From Hygrophila difformis (lineage: Eukaryota; Streptophyta; Magnoliopsida; Lamiales; Acanthaceae), in NCBI GenBank assembly GCA_030278955.1, contig JAOANR010000002.1, forward strand, positions 11,893,982 to 11,957,981: DNA of 64,000 bases, given 5' to 3'. Each line of letters opens with the position of its first letter. Positions within the stretch are counted from its first letter, which is position 1. This document shows, in pieces, positions 10,279-21,714 of this stretch. The translations under genes were made by a program, and so were the position numbers. The notes under the pieces are model-generated. The model was given only the letters and a program-made list of their open reading frames with translations. It was not told the DNA's origin and did not search any database.

Positions 10279-11568
10279 GTGATGGAGAAAGGCCATAGCA
10301 CCCCCTACTCGGTTCACCCCGGAGGGGATAAGCTATACAAGGACTTGAAGAAAAATTATTGGTGGCCGAATATGAAGAGAGAGGTAGCCGAGTTCGTGGC
10401 AAGGTGTCTTACCTGCCAGAAGATCAAGGCAGTACGGCAAAAGCCCTTAGGATTAATGCAACCATTGGAGATCCCAAGCTGGAAGTGGGACAGTATCTCC
10501 ATGGATTTCGTTTCAGGGTTACCACGTTCGCCAAAGGGGATGAATAAGATCTGGGTGATCGTGGATAGGTTAACGAAGGCCGCCATCTTCATCCCGATGA
10601 AGGACACTTGGACAATGGACCAACTAGCAAGAACGTATGTAGACAATGTGGTACGCCGGCACGGGGTGCCACATGACATCATCTCGGATAGGGATAGCAG
10701 ATTCGTCTCCCAGTTTTGGACCAAGCTGCAAGAAGCTCTGGGAACGCAGATAAAAATGAGTACTGCGTTCCACCCCATGACGGATGGGCAGACGGAGCGT
10801 CCAATACAAACGCTGGAGGACATGTTGAGGGCCTGTGTGTTGGAATTCAAGGGAAGTTGGGAGCACCATTTACCCTTGATTGAGTTCTCCTACAACAACA
10901 GTTACCATGCGAGCATCGGCATGGCGCCCTTCGAGGCACTGTATGGACGAAGATGCCGGAGCCCATTGAGTTGGGAAGAGAACGATCGAACGATGACAGT
11001 AGGACCACAACTGGTGGAGGACATGGCTCAGCAAGTTAAGGTTATCCAAGGGAAGATGAGAGCCGCTCAGGACCGGCAAAAGAGTTATGCGGACGTGAGA
11101 TGGCAGGACTTGGAATTCCAAGTCGGTGACAAGGTCATGCTGAAAGTCTCACCGATGAAGGGCGTAATGCGCTTCGGCAAGCGAGGGAAACTGAGCCCAC
11201 GATACATAGGGCCATATGAGATCCTCGAAAGAGTGGGGAATCTAGCGTACCGGCTAGCACTGCCGCCTCAACTAGCACGCGTCCATAACGTGTTTCACGT
11301 CTCCCAACTGAAGAAGTATGTGCCCGACACGTCGCATGTACTCCAACCGGACGTAATCGAATTGGATGATGACTTGACCTATGAAGAAACCCCGGTGCAA
11401 ATACTCGACTACAAGGAAAGGGTGACAAGGAATAAATCTGTAAAGATGGTCAAGGTCCTGTGGTCCAACCACGAGACAGAAACGGCGACCTGGGAATTGG
11501 AAGCCGACATGAGACAACGTTACCCTACCCTCTTCCAAGACGACCCGAAAACAGTTATGGGGACATAA
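10279..11568 (+). CDS. pol: E1 integrase with C-terminal chromodomain
   Basis: Continues pol after the frameshift at about 10240. Residues 13-46: HHCC zinc-binding region ([11 protein letters not shown] ... CLTCQ). The DDE core is complete: D76 (SMDFVSGLP), D137 (ISDRDSRF) and E173 (DGQTER). Residues 280-330: GKLSPRYIGPYEI domain typical of chromovirus integrase. 370-425: chromodomain-like fold with VKMVKVLWSNHETETATWE and YPTLF. The chromodomain is thought to steer integration to particular chromatin. The stop TAA lies inside a perfect hairpin that precedes the polypurine tract. E4 carries a close homologue. Confidence 0.92.
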   Translation: MMEKGHSTPYSVHPGGDKLYKDLKKNYWWPNMKREVAEFVARCLTCQKIKAVRQKPLGLMQPLEIPSWKWDSISMDFVSGLPRSPKGMNKIWVIVDRLTKAAIFIPMKDTWTMDQLARTYVDNVVRRHGVPHDIISDRDSRFVSQFWTKLQEALGTQIKMSTAFHPMTDGQTERPIQTLEDMLRACVLEFKGSWEHHLPLIEFSYNNSYHASIGMAPFEALYGRRCRSPLSWEENDRTMTVGPQLVEDMAQQVKVIQGKMRAAQDRQKSYADVRWQDLEFQVGDKVMLKVSPMKGVMRFGKRGKLSPRYIGPYEILERVGNLAYRLALPPQLARVHNVFHVSQLKKYVPDTSHVLQPDVIELDDDLTYEETPVQILDYKERVTRNKSVKMVKVLWSNHETETATWELEADMRQRYPTLFQDDPKTVMGT

Positions 11569-11596
11569 CTGTATTCTTAAGGGGGGGGGGGGAGGA
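11551..11596 (+). promoter_or_regulatory. E1 stop-codon hairpin and polypurine tract
   Basis: ACAGTTATG (11551-11559), loop GGGA, CATAACTGT (11564-11572); then TATTCTTAA and a long G run ending GGAGGA at 11596, immediately before LTR start 11597. It primes plus-strand synthesis. Confidence 0.88.
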
Positions 11597-14309
11597 TGTA
11601 ACACCCAAGGAAAAAAACAAATTCAAATTGTTTTGAACTACGTCATTACTTGATCCCTTCACAGGTTACGTAGGCAGCTTGGAACTAATTTCTAAGTTCA
11701 GTCACGAAATAAATCACAAAATAGATCACAAGGACGATAGGAGGAGTTGGAACCAATTTAGACTAGACTAATTAGGACACGGAAATGTTGCGAGCGATAA
11801 GCCGAACTCGTAACAAGTTGAAGGTAAAGATTTCGAACCGGAGACGACCCAAAGAATCGGGCTAACACGTAGAGGGTAGAAAACCGATAGGGGAAAGCGA
11901 GGAAAGACCCGACAGAACACGCGGACCGCCGAACCGGCCGTCCGGCCGGCCCGCGCCCTTCGCGCGCCGCCGAGCGGACGGAGGCGTCGCGACTCCAGGG
12001 CAGTCCACGCGTGCTCCGCGCGGCCATAGCAATAGGTGCGCGTCACCAGCGCGCCAGAGGTGCAGGAGGTGTAAACTTTCCTTCCATGGCGATTTTCTTG
12101 CCAAAAATCCGTCCCCTATCGAGGGAAAGGGATCAAGGCAGTGGGGAGGGTTATAGGGACTGTGTTGGCCGCCCCTCCCCTTAGATTCCAGTTTCTCAAA
12201 ACCCTAGACACTCCCAACTCCCTCTCCAAGCCAAAACTCATCCGACGACAACTTCCGGCGAACATTTCGGCGACGGCGAGGCAACCGGGACGAAGGTGCT
12301 GCCTCATAGAACCTTGATAAGCCATAGTTTAATGTTTTAGTTCGTCCATAACACTTAGAAACTCAAAATCTAACCCGTTTCCTTTACTACGATTTCACGC
12401 CGGAAAACGAACGAAAAGCGATCGGAAGGATTGGCCGTTCGTCGCGTCCCTAGAGCATCCGGATACCCATCCCAGTAATCCTAATCTTCAAATCTGTAAG
12501 TTAAAACCTTACTCACAAATTTTCGTGGTTGTTTGTTGTTTAAAACTCGAGATATAGGCTTGTAACAAAAAGCGGTTTTCAAAAACTCTATTTTCGTCCA
12601 ATTTCAATGACTCGCCTAAAACTCGACCTTCGGGAATTCAAACCGAAACTTTTCAACATAAAAGTTGTTCCTAACACCTTTATCTATCTTGTGTCCAAAT
12701 TTCAGCCGTTGACATTGAGATTTGCTATCCCAAATCTCGCCGTAAACTTTCTGTGACAACCCGAGCATTTTTAAACTGTGACAGTTTTCCTTACTCAACT
12801 TGATGCATGTTTTTCACCCATTTTTCGAATGATTTAACTTTGCATTTCTAAACAAAAGTTGTAGATAATTGAGTCTATATTATGCATATGAAATTTCACA
12901 GATTTTGGTGTTCATTTGATATGTCAAACGGTCGAATTTTCAGAACTGCTTTAAAACTGTTTCGAAGGCCGCGAGTATGCAGTGAGTTGTGGTCGATTTT
13001 TGAGTACAAAGAAATCATTATTTCCAAATTCTTAAAACATGAAAGTTGTTCCTTAACGTGTTTTGTAGTTACTGTAAAAATTTCGCATCAATTGGTTTTG
13101 AAATGAATTTTTAATCGGCGTTGCACGAACCTGTGACGGAACCCGTTTTCAAGACAGAAATTATTCTTTGCAATGAACTCGAATTTCGACTCACTTCGGG
13201 ACCTTATTTCCAAAAACTTAAAACATGAAAGTTGTTCGTGTGTGTGTTTTTGAACTACTGTAAAAATTTTGGAATTTTTGGTGTAAGGACGAATTTTTAA
13301 TTAAGAAAGGCGTAAACTGCCACGAATAGGATTTTTCGAACTTGAGAAGACTCGAACTATGAAAACGCGATAACGATCATTTGATAACATTGAAATACGA
13401 ACTTTCGAAAAATCCCGTTCACTAGGCTGAGCCGACCTTCATGCTATCATTATCTTTGAGACTGCCTCGTTAGTGGTCTCCTTACTATCTGAGATTGCCT
13501 CGTTAGTGATCTCGCGCGCTGTGTTTTGGATCGCCTCGTTAGTGGTCCTACTATCTTTTTGAGACTGCCTCGTTAGTGGTCTCCCATTGTTTGGACTGCC
13601 TCGTTAGTGGTCCTATGTTGAGATTGCCTCGTTAGTGATCTCCCGGTATGGTGTCCTCTTCTTAGTCTACGGGATAATATGTAAAAGACTTGTGTGTGTT
13701 CCGTTATGCTTAAATCGTACTTATAATGTTTTTTTTTAAATTATGTATTTAAATTATGCATCTTAAATTATGCTTTAAATTACGCTTTTAAAATTAAGTC
13801 CTTCAATCATGTTTTTCCGCTGCAAATAAATTATGTATTTTAACTTTACGTATGGAATGCAAAATCTTTAGTCTAAACACATGTAACCCCTTTTATTTGT
13901 TAGTTAGGGATTAACTTACTCAGTATATCTTTATACTAACAACCGTTGTCATTTCCTTTTTCTACAGAGTATGTCGAGTGACGCATGCACGCGCATTTGG
14001 GGGGATATATTTGTGAACATTTTTATTTACTGCATCATACTACTGTTTTACCGGGTCTGTTAAACCCGAGGTTTTGGCCGTGTTGGCCGTGATTACTTTT
14101 CCGCTGCATTTACCTTATCCATGCATGATGATTTTTACTATCGTACTTTGATTGAAGTATTAATAAATTCCGGATTCATTGTTGAATGTTTTTAAAACTT
14201 TGTATACCCATAAGCCTTGCACCTCCTTAACGAGCTCGGGAATCCGTGTCTTGCTAGGGAGATGCGGCGGTGACACCTCGGCCTGGGTTACCAAATCCGG
14301 GGTGTTACA
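11597..14309 (+). repeat. E1 3' LTR
   Basis: 2713 bp, near-identical to 2918-5635. Differences seen by eye include a shortened GC-rich box (about 11940-11985), loss of the donor GT at 12317 and an inserted CTTCAATC-like segment near 13800. The hairpin array is at 13458-13642. Confidence 0.93.
13458..13642 (+). repeat. covarying inverted-repeat array in E1 3' LTR
   Basis: Same six-unit array as 4791-4975. The last unit keeps a perfect GAGAT/ATCTC arm pair that has one mismatch in the 5' LTR copy. Confidence 0.85.
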
Positions 14310-14314
14310 ACTTT

Positions 14315-15963
14315 ACTCTATCTTGTGTCCAAATTTCAGCCATTGACATTAAGATTTGCTATTCCAAATCTCGCCGTAAACTTTCTGTGACAAACCGAAC
14401 GTTTGAAACTGTTGACAGATTTTATTACTCGAATTGATTCATGTTTTCACCTGTTTTTAGAATGATTCAACTTTGCATTTCTAAACAAAAGTTGTAGATA
14501 AATGTGTCTAGATTATGCATATAAAATTTCATGGATTTTGGAGTTCATTTGATATGTCAAACGGCCGAATTTCAGAACCTGTTTTAAGCGATCTTCTGAG
14601 TCCGCGCGTGTACAGCGTGCTGTGATCTATTTTTTTGAAAATTTAAATCCATTATTTCTAAATTCTTAAAACATGAAAGTTGTTCATTAATGTGTTGTGT
14701 ATCTCCTGTAAAAATTTCGGATCAATTCGCTTTGAAATGATTTTTTAATCGGCGTCGCACGAACCTGTGACGAAATCAGTTTTTGAGACAGAAATTACCT
14801 TTTGTAAAGAACTCAAATTTTGACTCACTTCGAAACCTTATTTCCAAAAACTTAAAACATGAAAGTTGTTCGTGTGTGTGCTTTTGAGCTACTGTGTAAA
14901 TTTCAGAATTTTTGGTGTAAAAATGAATTTTTAATTAAGAAAGGCGTAAACTGCGTCAAATCGGATTTTTCGAACTTGAGAAAACTCGAACTATGAAACG
15001 CGATATCAAATCTTTTGATCACTTGAAATACGAACTTTCGAAAAATCCCGTGCACTAGGCTGAGCCGATCTTCATGCTAATCATTATCTTTGAGACTGCA
15101 TCGTTAGTGGTCTCCTTACTATCTGAGATTGCCTCGTTAGTGATCTCGCGCGCTGTGTTTTGGATCGCCTCGTTAGTGGTCCTATTATCTTTTGAGACTG
15201 CCTCGTTAGTGGTCTCCCATTGTTGTGGACTGCCTCGTTAGTGGTCCTATGTTGAGATTGCCTCGTTAGTGATCTCCCGGTATGGTGTCCTCTTCTTAGT
15301 TTGCGGGATAAAATATAAAAGACTTGTGTGAGTATTAATTACGCTTAAATCTCATTTACCATGTTTTTAAAGTACGCATTTAAATTACGTCATTAAATTA
15401 TGCTTTTAAATTCCGCTTTTAAATTAAGTCTTTTAAATTATGCATTTTCGTCTCGGATAAATTAATCATGTTTTCCGCTGCGAATAAAATATGGATTTTT
15501 AAAGTAATGCATGACAAGTGAATCTTTGGATTTAAACACATGTAACCCCTTAAATTGTTAGTTAGGGATTAACTTACTCGGTATATTTTTATACTGATAA
15601 ACCGTTGTCATTTTTCTTTTACAGAGTATGTCGAGTGACGCATGCATATGCACTTGGGGGAAACCATTATGGACATTTTAAATTCTGCATCGTACTGTTT
15701 TTACCGGGTCTGTTAAACCCGAGGATTTGGCCATGTTGGACGTGATTTACTTCCGCTGCATTTACTCTATTTTCGCGCATGATGATTATTACTATTGTAT
15801 TTTGAATTAAGTATTATGAATTTCCGGACTAAATCTTGAAATGTTTTAAATCTTTTACGTACCCACAAGCCTTGCATTTCCTTAGTGAGCTCGGGAAGCC
15901 GTGTCTTGTTAGGGAGGTGTGGCGGTGACATCCCGGCCTGGGTATCAAATCCGGGGTGTTACA
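14315..15963 (+). repeat. E0 3' LTR, right part
   Basis: Continues 2917 after removal of E1 and one copy of ACTTT. It is a diverged version of the E1 LTR with its own hairpin array (15092-15276, same GAGAC/GTCTC type) and an acceptor-like TTTCTTTTACAG near 15624. It ends GGGGTGTTACA at 15963. The next five bases, GCGCC, would be E0's right target duplication, but the left copy has been lost. Confidence 0.85.
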
Positions 15964-16202
15964 GCGCCGTTGGCCAGAAACGTGCTATGCGAGATTCTTT
16001 CTCCCGAATCCGGATTTTTCGACTTCGGTTGCTCAACTTGCGGCTCAAGACTCACTAGGGCAGACCTTAAGCGTCCCCTAGGTCTTGCACATCAATAAAT
16101 AACCATCTTAATCGATCCCGAACACTCTTCAAACCCTACGAAAACTCTCTACATATCGAACCCTAATCCCGGAGTCGTCGGAGGCACGAAACCAAGAGAA
16201 GG
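15964..16202 (+). repeat. E2 5' LTR, first surviving piece
   Basis: Matches the E2 3' LTR from about 23240 to 23480. The TATA position reads CAATAAATAA (about 16092), so the TATA box seen in the 3' LTR is damaged here. It stops at solo LTR S; GAAGG (16198-16202) is the duplicated target. Confidence 0.8.
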
Positions 16203-18701
16203 TGTAACACCCCGGATTTGATAACCCAGGCCGGGATGCCACCGCCACACCTCCCTAGCAAGACACGGATTCTCCGATCTTGCTAAAGAGATGCAAGGCT
16301 ATAGGTATTGCAAAAAGGTTTAAAAATAAGTCCGGAATCTATTTAAAAATAATAATAATATTTCATCCACACATGGTAATACCGGAAAGTAAAATATCGC
16401 AGCGGAAATGAAAAGGGGCCGACATGGCCAAAACTCGGGTTATACAGGCCCGATATGCAAGTGTCAATAAAAGCGATAAAAATAAAGTTTTAAAGTTTTT
16501 CTCCCCCAATGCATATGCTCATGCATTATCTCCATACTCTGAAAAGAAAAGAGGAAAAAACAATTTTATCAGTATATAAAATACTGAGTAAGTCGATCCT
16601 AACATAGCAATAAAGGGATTTAATTAGATAATTAAAATTTCACTCCTAAACATGCATTTACAAATTTAAAGGAAATAATATTTTAATTGTGTACTTGAAC
16701 ATGCATTTAATCCACAATAACAATTTAGTCATGATATGAAATTTAAAGACATAATTTAAATGCATAATTTAAAGACATGCATAAATAAATAAATACTTAA
16801 AAATATTAAATCTTTTATTTCCCCGTTACGTAACCATTTCTCAATATTTTGTATAGCCGGTGACCCGGCGGCCGCAGCCGTGTCGTAAGTATCTTGTATA
16901 GCCGGTGATCCGGCGGCCGCAGCCGTATCTGCCATACCCAGTAACACTCCGGAGCCTCGGGAAATCCATACGGACAATCCCGAGAGAGTAGGCCATGTAT
17001 CTCCCGCCGATTGGCGTAATATCTCATCTAAATTCTCTCGTCCATCATAGGCCCGAAGAGAAAGGCTAGAGGGGCACCCTGCAGAGCACTCACCCTCCAC
17101 CAAAGTATCTCATGTATCGTTTCAATTTAATGTATCGGGGTTTTTCAAAAGTATAGATGTATCGTATTTCAAGTCTTTGATCGTTTGTTACGAAATTTCA
17201 AAATCTCTCGATTTAAAAGTCTCTTGGCGTCACAGTTTACGCCTTTTTAATTTAAAAATTCATTTCAAGTCGGAAAAATCTGAACTTTTCACAGTATATC
17301 AAAAACATCCTAACGAACAACTTTCGTGTTTTATCTTTTTCGAAATAAGTTGAGGAAACATGTCAAAAATCGAGTTTGTTACGCAAGCAGAATTCTGTCC
17401 GGACTCAGGTTTGACACAGTTCAAACTTTCGACTTTTTAACATATCAAATGGACTCCAAAAATTCTGAAAATTTTATATGCACATACTAGACATGATTAC
17501 CTACAACTTTTATTTAGATTTCAAAGATCAAATCGGAATAGAAAATATAGAAACATGCTCATCAAGTTCGAATATGATCACTGTCAGTTTTCAAAAAAGT
17601 CCTAGTAAAACAGTTTATGTCGGTGCAATTTGAAATAGCAAACGTTAACGAAAATGTCTGAAATTTTTACACGACCTAGATTTATGTGTTAGGATTAAAA
17701 GTCTAGTTTTGAGTTTCTCGGATTGAATCCTCGAAATATGAGTTTTAGGCCGATTTCAGAAACTGTGCGTATTGGGGTTTTTAATTTCGGTTTTTACGTT
17801 TCGTTATGTTACGACTACTCGGACGCCCCTAAACCACCCGTATTGACATGGAAGGCTCAACTTACAGTGATTGTGTTCTTGAGTCGTCCTAGGGTCGCTC
17901 GGCTCGTCCAAAATCCTACGAACGGATCTACGAAACGCAAAGTTCCCGACTTTGGCCACGAACGTATTTGCAATCAACGATTCAAGAGTTAGATTGGGGA
18001 TTTGAAAGGAAAAACGAGATTGAGAACCTGAGATACTACTTACCAATGATCTAAGGACTGTGATCCTTGATCTACACGCCTCTACGGTCGTCGTTGGTCG
18101 TCGGAAGGTCACCGGAAGTTCGTTGGAAGTTCGTCGGAAAGGTGTTTTGGCTTTGGGAGAGTTTGGGAGTGAAGAGGGGCTTGGTGACTGATGAAAGGGT
18201 GGGGGAGGCAGCCCTAATTCGTCCCTAAAAGCTTTCCCCCGTCCAAAATCTTCTTTCCATAGTCGGGGGGTCGAATTATGGCAAGAAATCGCCGAAAACG
18301 CGTCATTTGCACAGATCTGGGGACCCACGCGGGGTTGGCGCGCCGAAAGGCCAAACCCCGCCTAGCCAGCGCGCGGTTCCCGCCTGGACTGCGGTCCGGG
18401 CAGGTCCGTGCGATCCGATCCGTCGGGTCTTTTCCTCCTCTCTTTCGGACTTCTATCCTTCCACGTTTTCGCGTTCGATTTTCCGGGTCATTTTCGGATT
18501 ATGCTTCTCATCATAAATTTATTCCGTCTCAATTCGATTTCATGCTTGAAATCTTAAGACCGTCGGTTTCGGTCCGTCGGGTTCTAAATCGTCATCTTTT
18601 GACTCTCGTGCATTTCCGAGTTTACGGGTTCCCGGAAACAAAATTTTCTTTCCTATTGGATTAATTCCTATTTTTATATCCCAAAATTTACGGGTATTAC
18701 A
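16203..18701 (-). mobile_element. solo LTR S (Ty3/gypsy, minus orientation)
   Basis: 2.5-kb LTR running TGTAATACCCG (at 18701, minus) to GTGTTACA (at 16203), flanked by GAAGG at 16198-16202 and 18702-18706. There is no internal region, so it is the product of LTR-LTR recombination. It contains GC-rich boxes at 18330-18430, the GCCGG/CCGGC repeat units at about 16855-16925 and donor/acceptor-like sites on the minus strand. ORFs inside are not supported as genes. Confidence 0.88.
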
Positions 18702-19880
18702 GAAGGGACTGACTTGGACGAAAATCTAAAGCCTCCTATCGTTGTGGTAAGTTCTGGTCCGTTCTTTTTCCAATCTTGATTCGAAAATGAATCCTAATTT
18801 GATCTTTTTCTATTCTGAACCCCGATCCGGGTCTAGAACGAAGAACCCGACGAATCAAGGAGATAAACGGTGGACTGGAAGCCACGCCTCCGAATCGACG
18901 AGCCGGAACATCCATAAACCTGTAAGTTAACCTTACTATGGTTTTGGGCGAATTAAAATTCACCTAATCTAAAGATTTAATCAAGAACTTAAAATCTGTC
19001 AACACGAAAAACTCTACGGCGGTGCGTTATTGCACGAATTTTTAGAACCCTTAAAACTGATCAAACGAGAAAACTTAAAACACAAAAAACGTTCCTAAGA
19101 CATTATTCTAGGTTGTGTAAAAATTTCGTAATTTTTCATTAAGTTTTGATATCCGAAATCATCCCAAACTGAACTATTCTAAATTTAGATCTTGAAATCT
19201 TGACAGAACTTTAGTCCGAGCTTGTAGTCGATTTTGACAATAGATCTAGGCTGACTTAGAACTTTAACCGGACATGAAACTTGTAGATCTATATCGTAAG
19301 TATCTTCCTGTAAAATCTCATCAAATTTGGAGTTCGTTAGCTATGGTAGATCTTGAAATTATGAAACTGCTGTTGTAAAAATTCGGACAGATTATTAGCC
19401 TGATGAAAATCCACGTTTTTGACTTGTCTCCGTAACCCGGATCGAAAAACCTAAAACACGAAACTTGTTCGTCTCTGTGTTTTCAAGTTACTGGTAAATT
19501 TTCAGAATTTTCAGACTTAAACAGAATTTTTAAATAATTTTTTGAAGTAAACAACGCTTAAGGAAGTGGTATTTTGAGAACTTACTAAATTTGGGAAATT
19601 GGCCTTTAAGGTTTAAACGAGTGGAAATTCGTTTGAAATAAAATACAAAAATAAACGTTTTCGAAATCCCGTTATGACTAGATTGAGCTTTCTACATAGA
19701 GGGTGAGTGTCCCATCGGGTGCCCCTCTAGCCTTTCCTCTGCGTGTCTATATTGGACGAGAGAAGCTTAAGTGAGAAAATTATGCCAAAATAGCAATGTA
19801 TTTTGGGCCTACACTCTCGGGAGTATCCGTATGGGTTTCCCGAGGCTCCGGAGTGGGCGTATTTGGCTACGGCCAACGAT

Positions 19881-20008
19881 AACTTGAAATATATAGGGAT
19901 TGCAATGCAATCGAGGCAAACTTGAAATATGTAGGGATTGCAATGCAATCAAGGCAAACTTAAATACTATGTAGGGATTGCAATGCAATCGAGGCGAACT
20001 TGAAATAC
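19881..20008 (+). repeat. ~45-bp tandem repeat with a palindrome in each unit (E2 LTR)
   Basis: Three copies of AACTTGAAATAT.TAGG followed by the palindrome GATTGCA-A-TGCAATC (first at 19898-19912). The same three copies occur in the 3' LTR at about 47716-47840. It sits at the same relative place as the hairpin array of E1. Confidence 0.85.
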
Positions 20009-20279
20009 CAATGAAATGTTGATCCTCGACTATGGATTAATGGGAAAACATTAAAAGACGTGAATATTCTCCTTCCCTTACTTAAATTGTGCTTTTAAAT
20101 TATGTTATACAATTATTTACCTTGCAAGCTATATTGTGATTTTATGGAATCACTGTCTTTTAAATTATGCATTTAAATTATTATTAGATAAATAAATTAA
20201 ATTATGGGGTGTTATGCACATGTTTTCTTTAAGTCTAATTAATGGCTTTGAAACCCCATAATCATGTATGTGTTAACTT

Positions 20280-20401
20280 TTTTTTGAGAATAATGTTTTA
20301 TTTCGAAAGGCAAAGCAGTACACAAGACTGATACACTGCAAGGACCCATGAGCTCATCTCCTACATCCGACTCAAACTGCTAGGACCATGCTCAAGACTT
20401 A
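20280..20401 (-). mobile_element. short SINE-like insertion (minus, probably 5'-truncated)
   Basis: A 122-bp insert flanked by a direct repeat of about 16 bp, ATGTATGTGTTAACTT (20264-20279 and 20402-20417). The other E2 LTR (about 48090) has the site empty with one copy. Read on the minus strand the insert ends in an A run, and near its 5' side AGTTTGAGTCGG resembles a tRNA B-box. Long target duplication plus A tail means target-primed retroposition. Absence of a clear A-box suggests 5' truncation, so the family cannot be fixed. Confidence 0.72.
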
Positions 20402-20817
20402 ATGTATGTGTTAACTTACTCAGCAAGTTGTGCTGACCAAACCACATTTTCCCTTTTTCTTTCAGAATTGAAGAATATGCATCATCATATGCATACATGG
20501 GAATTCTGGGGAGATACATTATTTTTAAATTTTGCGTTAGACTAGAACTTGCATGAACGGGCCTGTTTAACCCGTGTTTTGGCCATGTCGGCCCTATTTC
20601 TAAATTCCGTTGCTATCTATATAATTAGCTATTATTTTCCGCTGCAACTGTAATGACATTATTTTTGAATTATATTACAATGGCTGTTTGAATGTTTTAA
20701 ATTCTGAAAAACCATAGCCTTGCATCTCTTTAGCAAGCTCGGAGAAACCGTGTCTTGCTAGGGAGGTGTGGCGGTGACGTCCCGACCTGGGTTACCAAAA
20801 ACCGGGGTGTTACAAAG

Positions 20818-20829
20818 TGGTATCAGGGC
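20818..20829 (+). promoter_or_regulatory. E2 primer binding site, one mismatch
   Basis: TGGTATCAGGGC, three bases after the LTR end. It differs from the initiator Met tRNA complement TGGTATCAGAGC at one base, probably a later mutation. Confidence 0.85.
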
Positions 20830-21714
20830 CCGGATATTTTTAAACTATTAGATTATTATTATTTTTAAACTACTATTATTTTTAAACCATTAGTATTTAT
20901 ATTTAAACCATTATTATTTTAAAATTATTATTGTTATAATTATAGAAGCCCAAATTATTATTTTTAAAATTTCCTAGCCCAAATTATTTTTAGCCCAAAT
21001 ATTTTTTAGCCCAAATGTTAATTATTTTTGACCCAATATAGAGGTTCAAGAATTTTAACTATTATTTTAAATTTTTAAAGCATTAAACCCATGGGATAAA
21101 TTTTTATTCTAAAACCCATGGAAATTAGACAATATATATATATATATAAATATACAGTGCATGATTTATTTTTGGGGGAAACATCATTTGCATGCGCATA
21201 TTGCATTTTTTATACCTTAGATAACCTAGAAGCGACGTTGTTCTAACTTAGATCTTTTGCTTGCACTAGATAACTTAGAAGTTTGACATCGAGTTAGGAA
21301 CGCTAACTAGAGACTGATCTTGCCTTAATTCTAGATCGCGTTCATCTAAGTGCACGCCTAAGCATAACAAATCCTCGGCCTTTGCCATTCCCATCCTCGT
21401 ATGAAACAAGTTCTTTATGTTGAGTAAAAAAAATCAAATTTTTATTAAAACACTCTTTTTTCCAAAAATCTTGTTTGGTTTCCCAAACAACAAATCCGAA
21501 AATTCAAAATAAGAAATTCACGGCTCTAAAAAAAAAAAAATTCTGGACAGACCCCTGTCCGACCAAAAAAAAAAAACTCGTGGCCATGTAAACCTTGGCC
21601 GAACGCTACACCCGGAAATACATCTAACACTCAGCCATTCATATGATTTCACGATTCCCCGTCTAAACAATCTAGCAAAACCCTTGGAATCTAATCTGTA
21701 TATGCTGTAACAGA
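20830..21714 (+). other. E2 untranslated leader
   Basis: Very AT-rich with TTATTATTTTTAAA repeats, an AT microsatellite at about 21135-21150 and repeated AGCCCAAAT motifs. No ORF is supported and no ORF0 counterpart is seen. It ends CTGTAACAG two bases before the gag ATG. Confidence 0.6.

Larger units (their letters stand above)
2918..14309 (+). mobile_element. E1, near-complete Tekay/Del-like Ty3/gypsy chromovirus
   Basis: 11.4-kb element with LTRs of about 2.71 kb at both ends (2918-5635 and 11597-14309), beginning TG and ending CA, flanked by ACTTT (2913-2917 and 14310-14314). The order is PBS, ORF0, gag, protease, RT, RNase H, integrase, chromodomain, polypurine tract. The pol order (integrase after RNase H) is that of Ty3/gypsy. 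The long LTRs and a chromodomain tail ending in ATWELE...YPTLF fit the Tekay/Del clade. The LTRs are very similar; the clearest difference is a small deletion in the GC-rich box of the 3' copy, so the insertion looks recent. Two frameshifts (about 7245 and 10240) make this copy defective as read. It sits inside the 3' LTR of E0. Confidence 0.95.
18702..20814 (+). repeat. E2 5' LTR, main piece
   Basis: Resumes after solo LTR S and ends GGGGTGTTACA at 20814. It has a donor-like GTG/GTAAGTT at 18747 and an acceptor-like TTTTTCTTTCAG ending at 20465 (predicted intron about 1.7 kb, which also contains the SINE insert), the ~190-bp tandem module (about 19100-19560), and the palindrome array (19881-20008). 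Confidence 0.85.

Noticed and set aside
17804..18328. 174-residue minus ORF in solo LTR S
   Set aside because: Lies wholly in an LTR and shares pieces with non-coding parts of E7 LTRs (51630-51800); no conserved reading frame between them.
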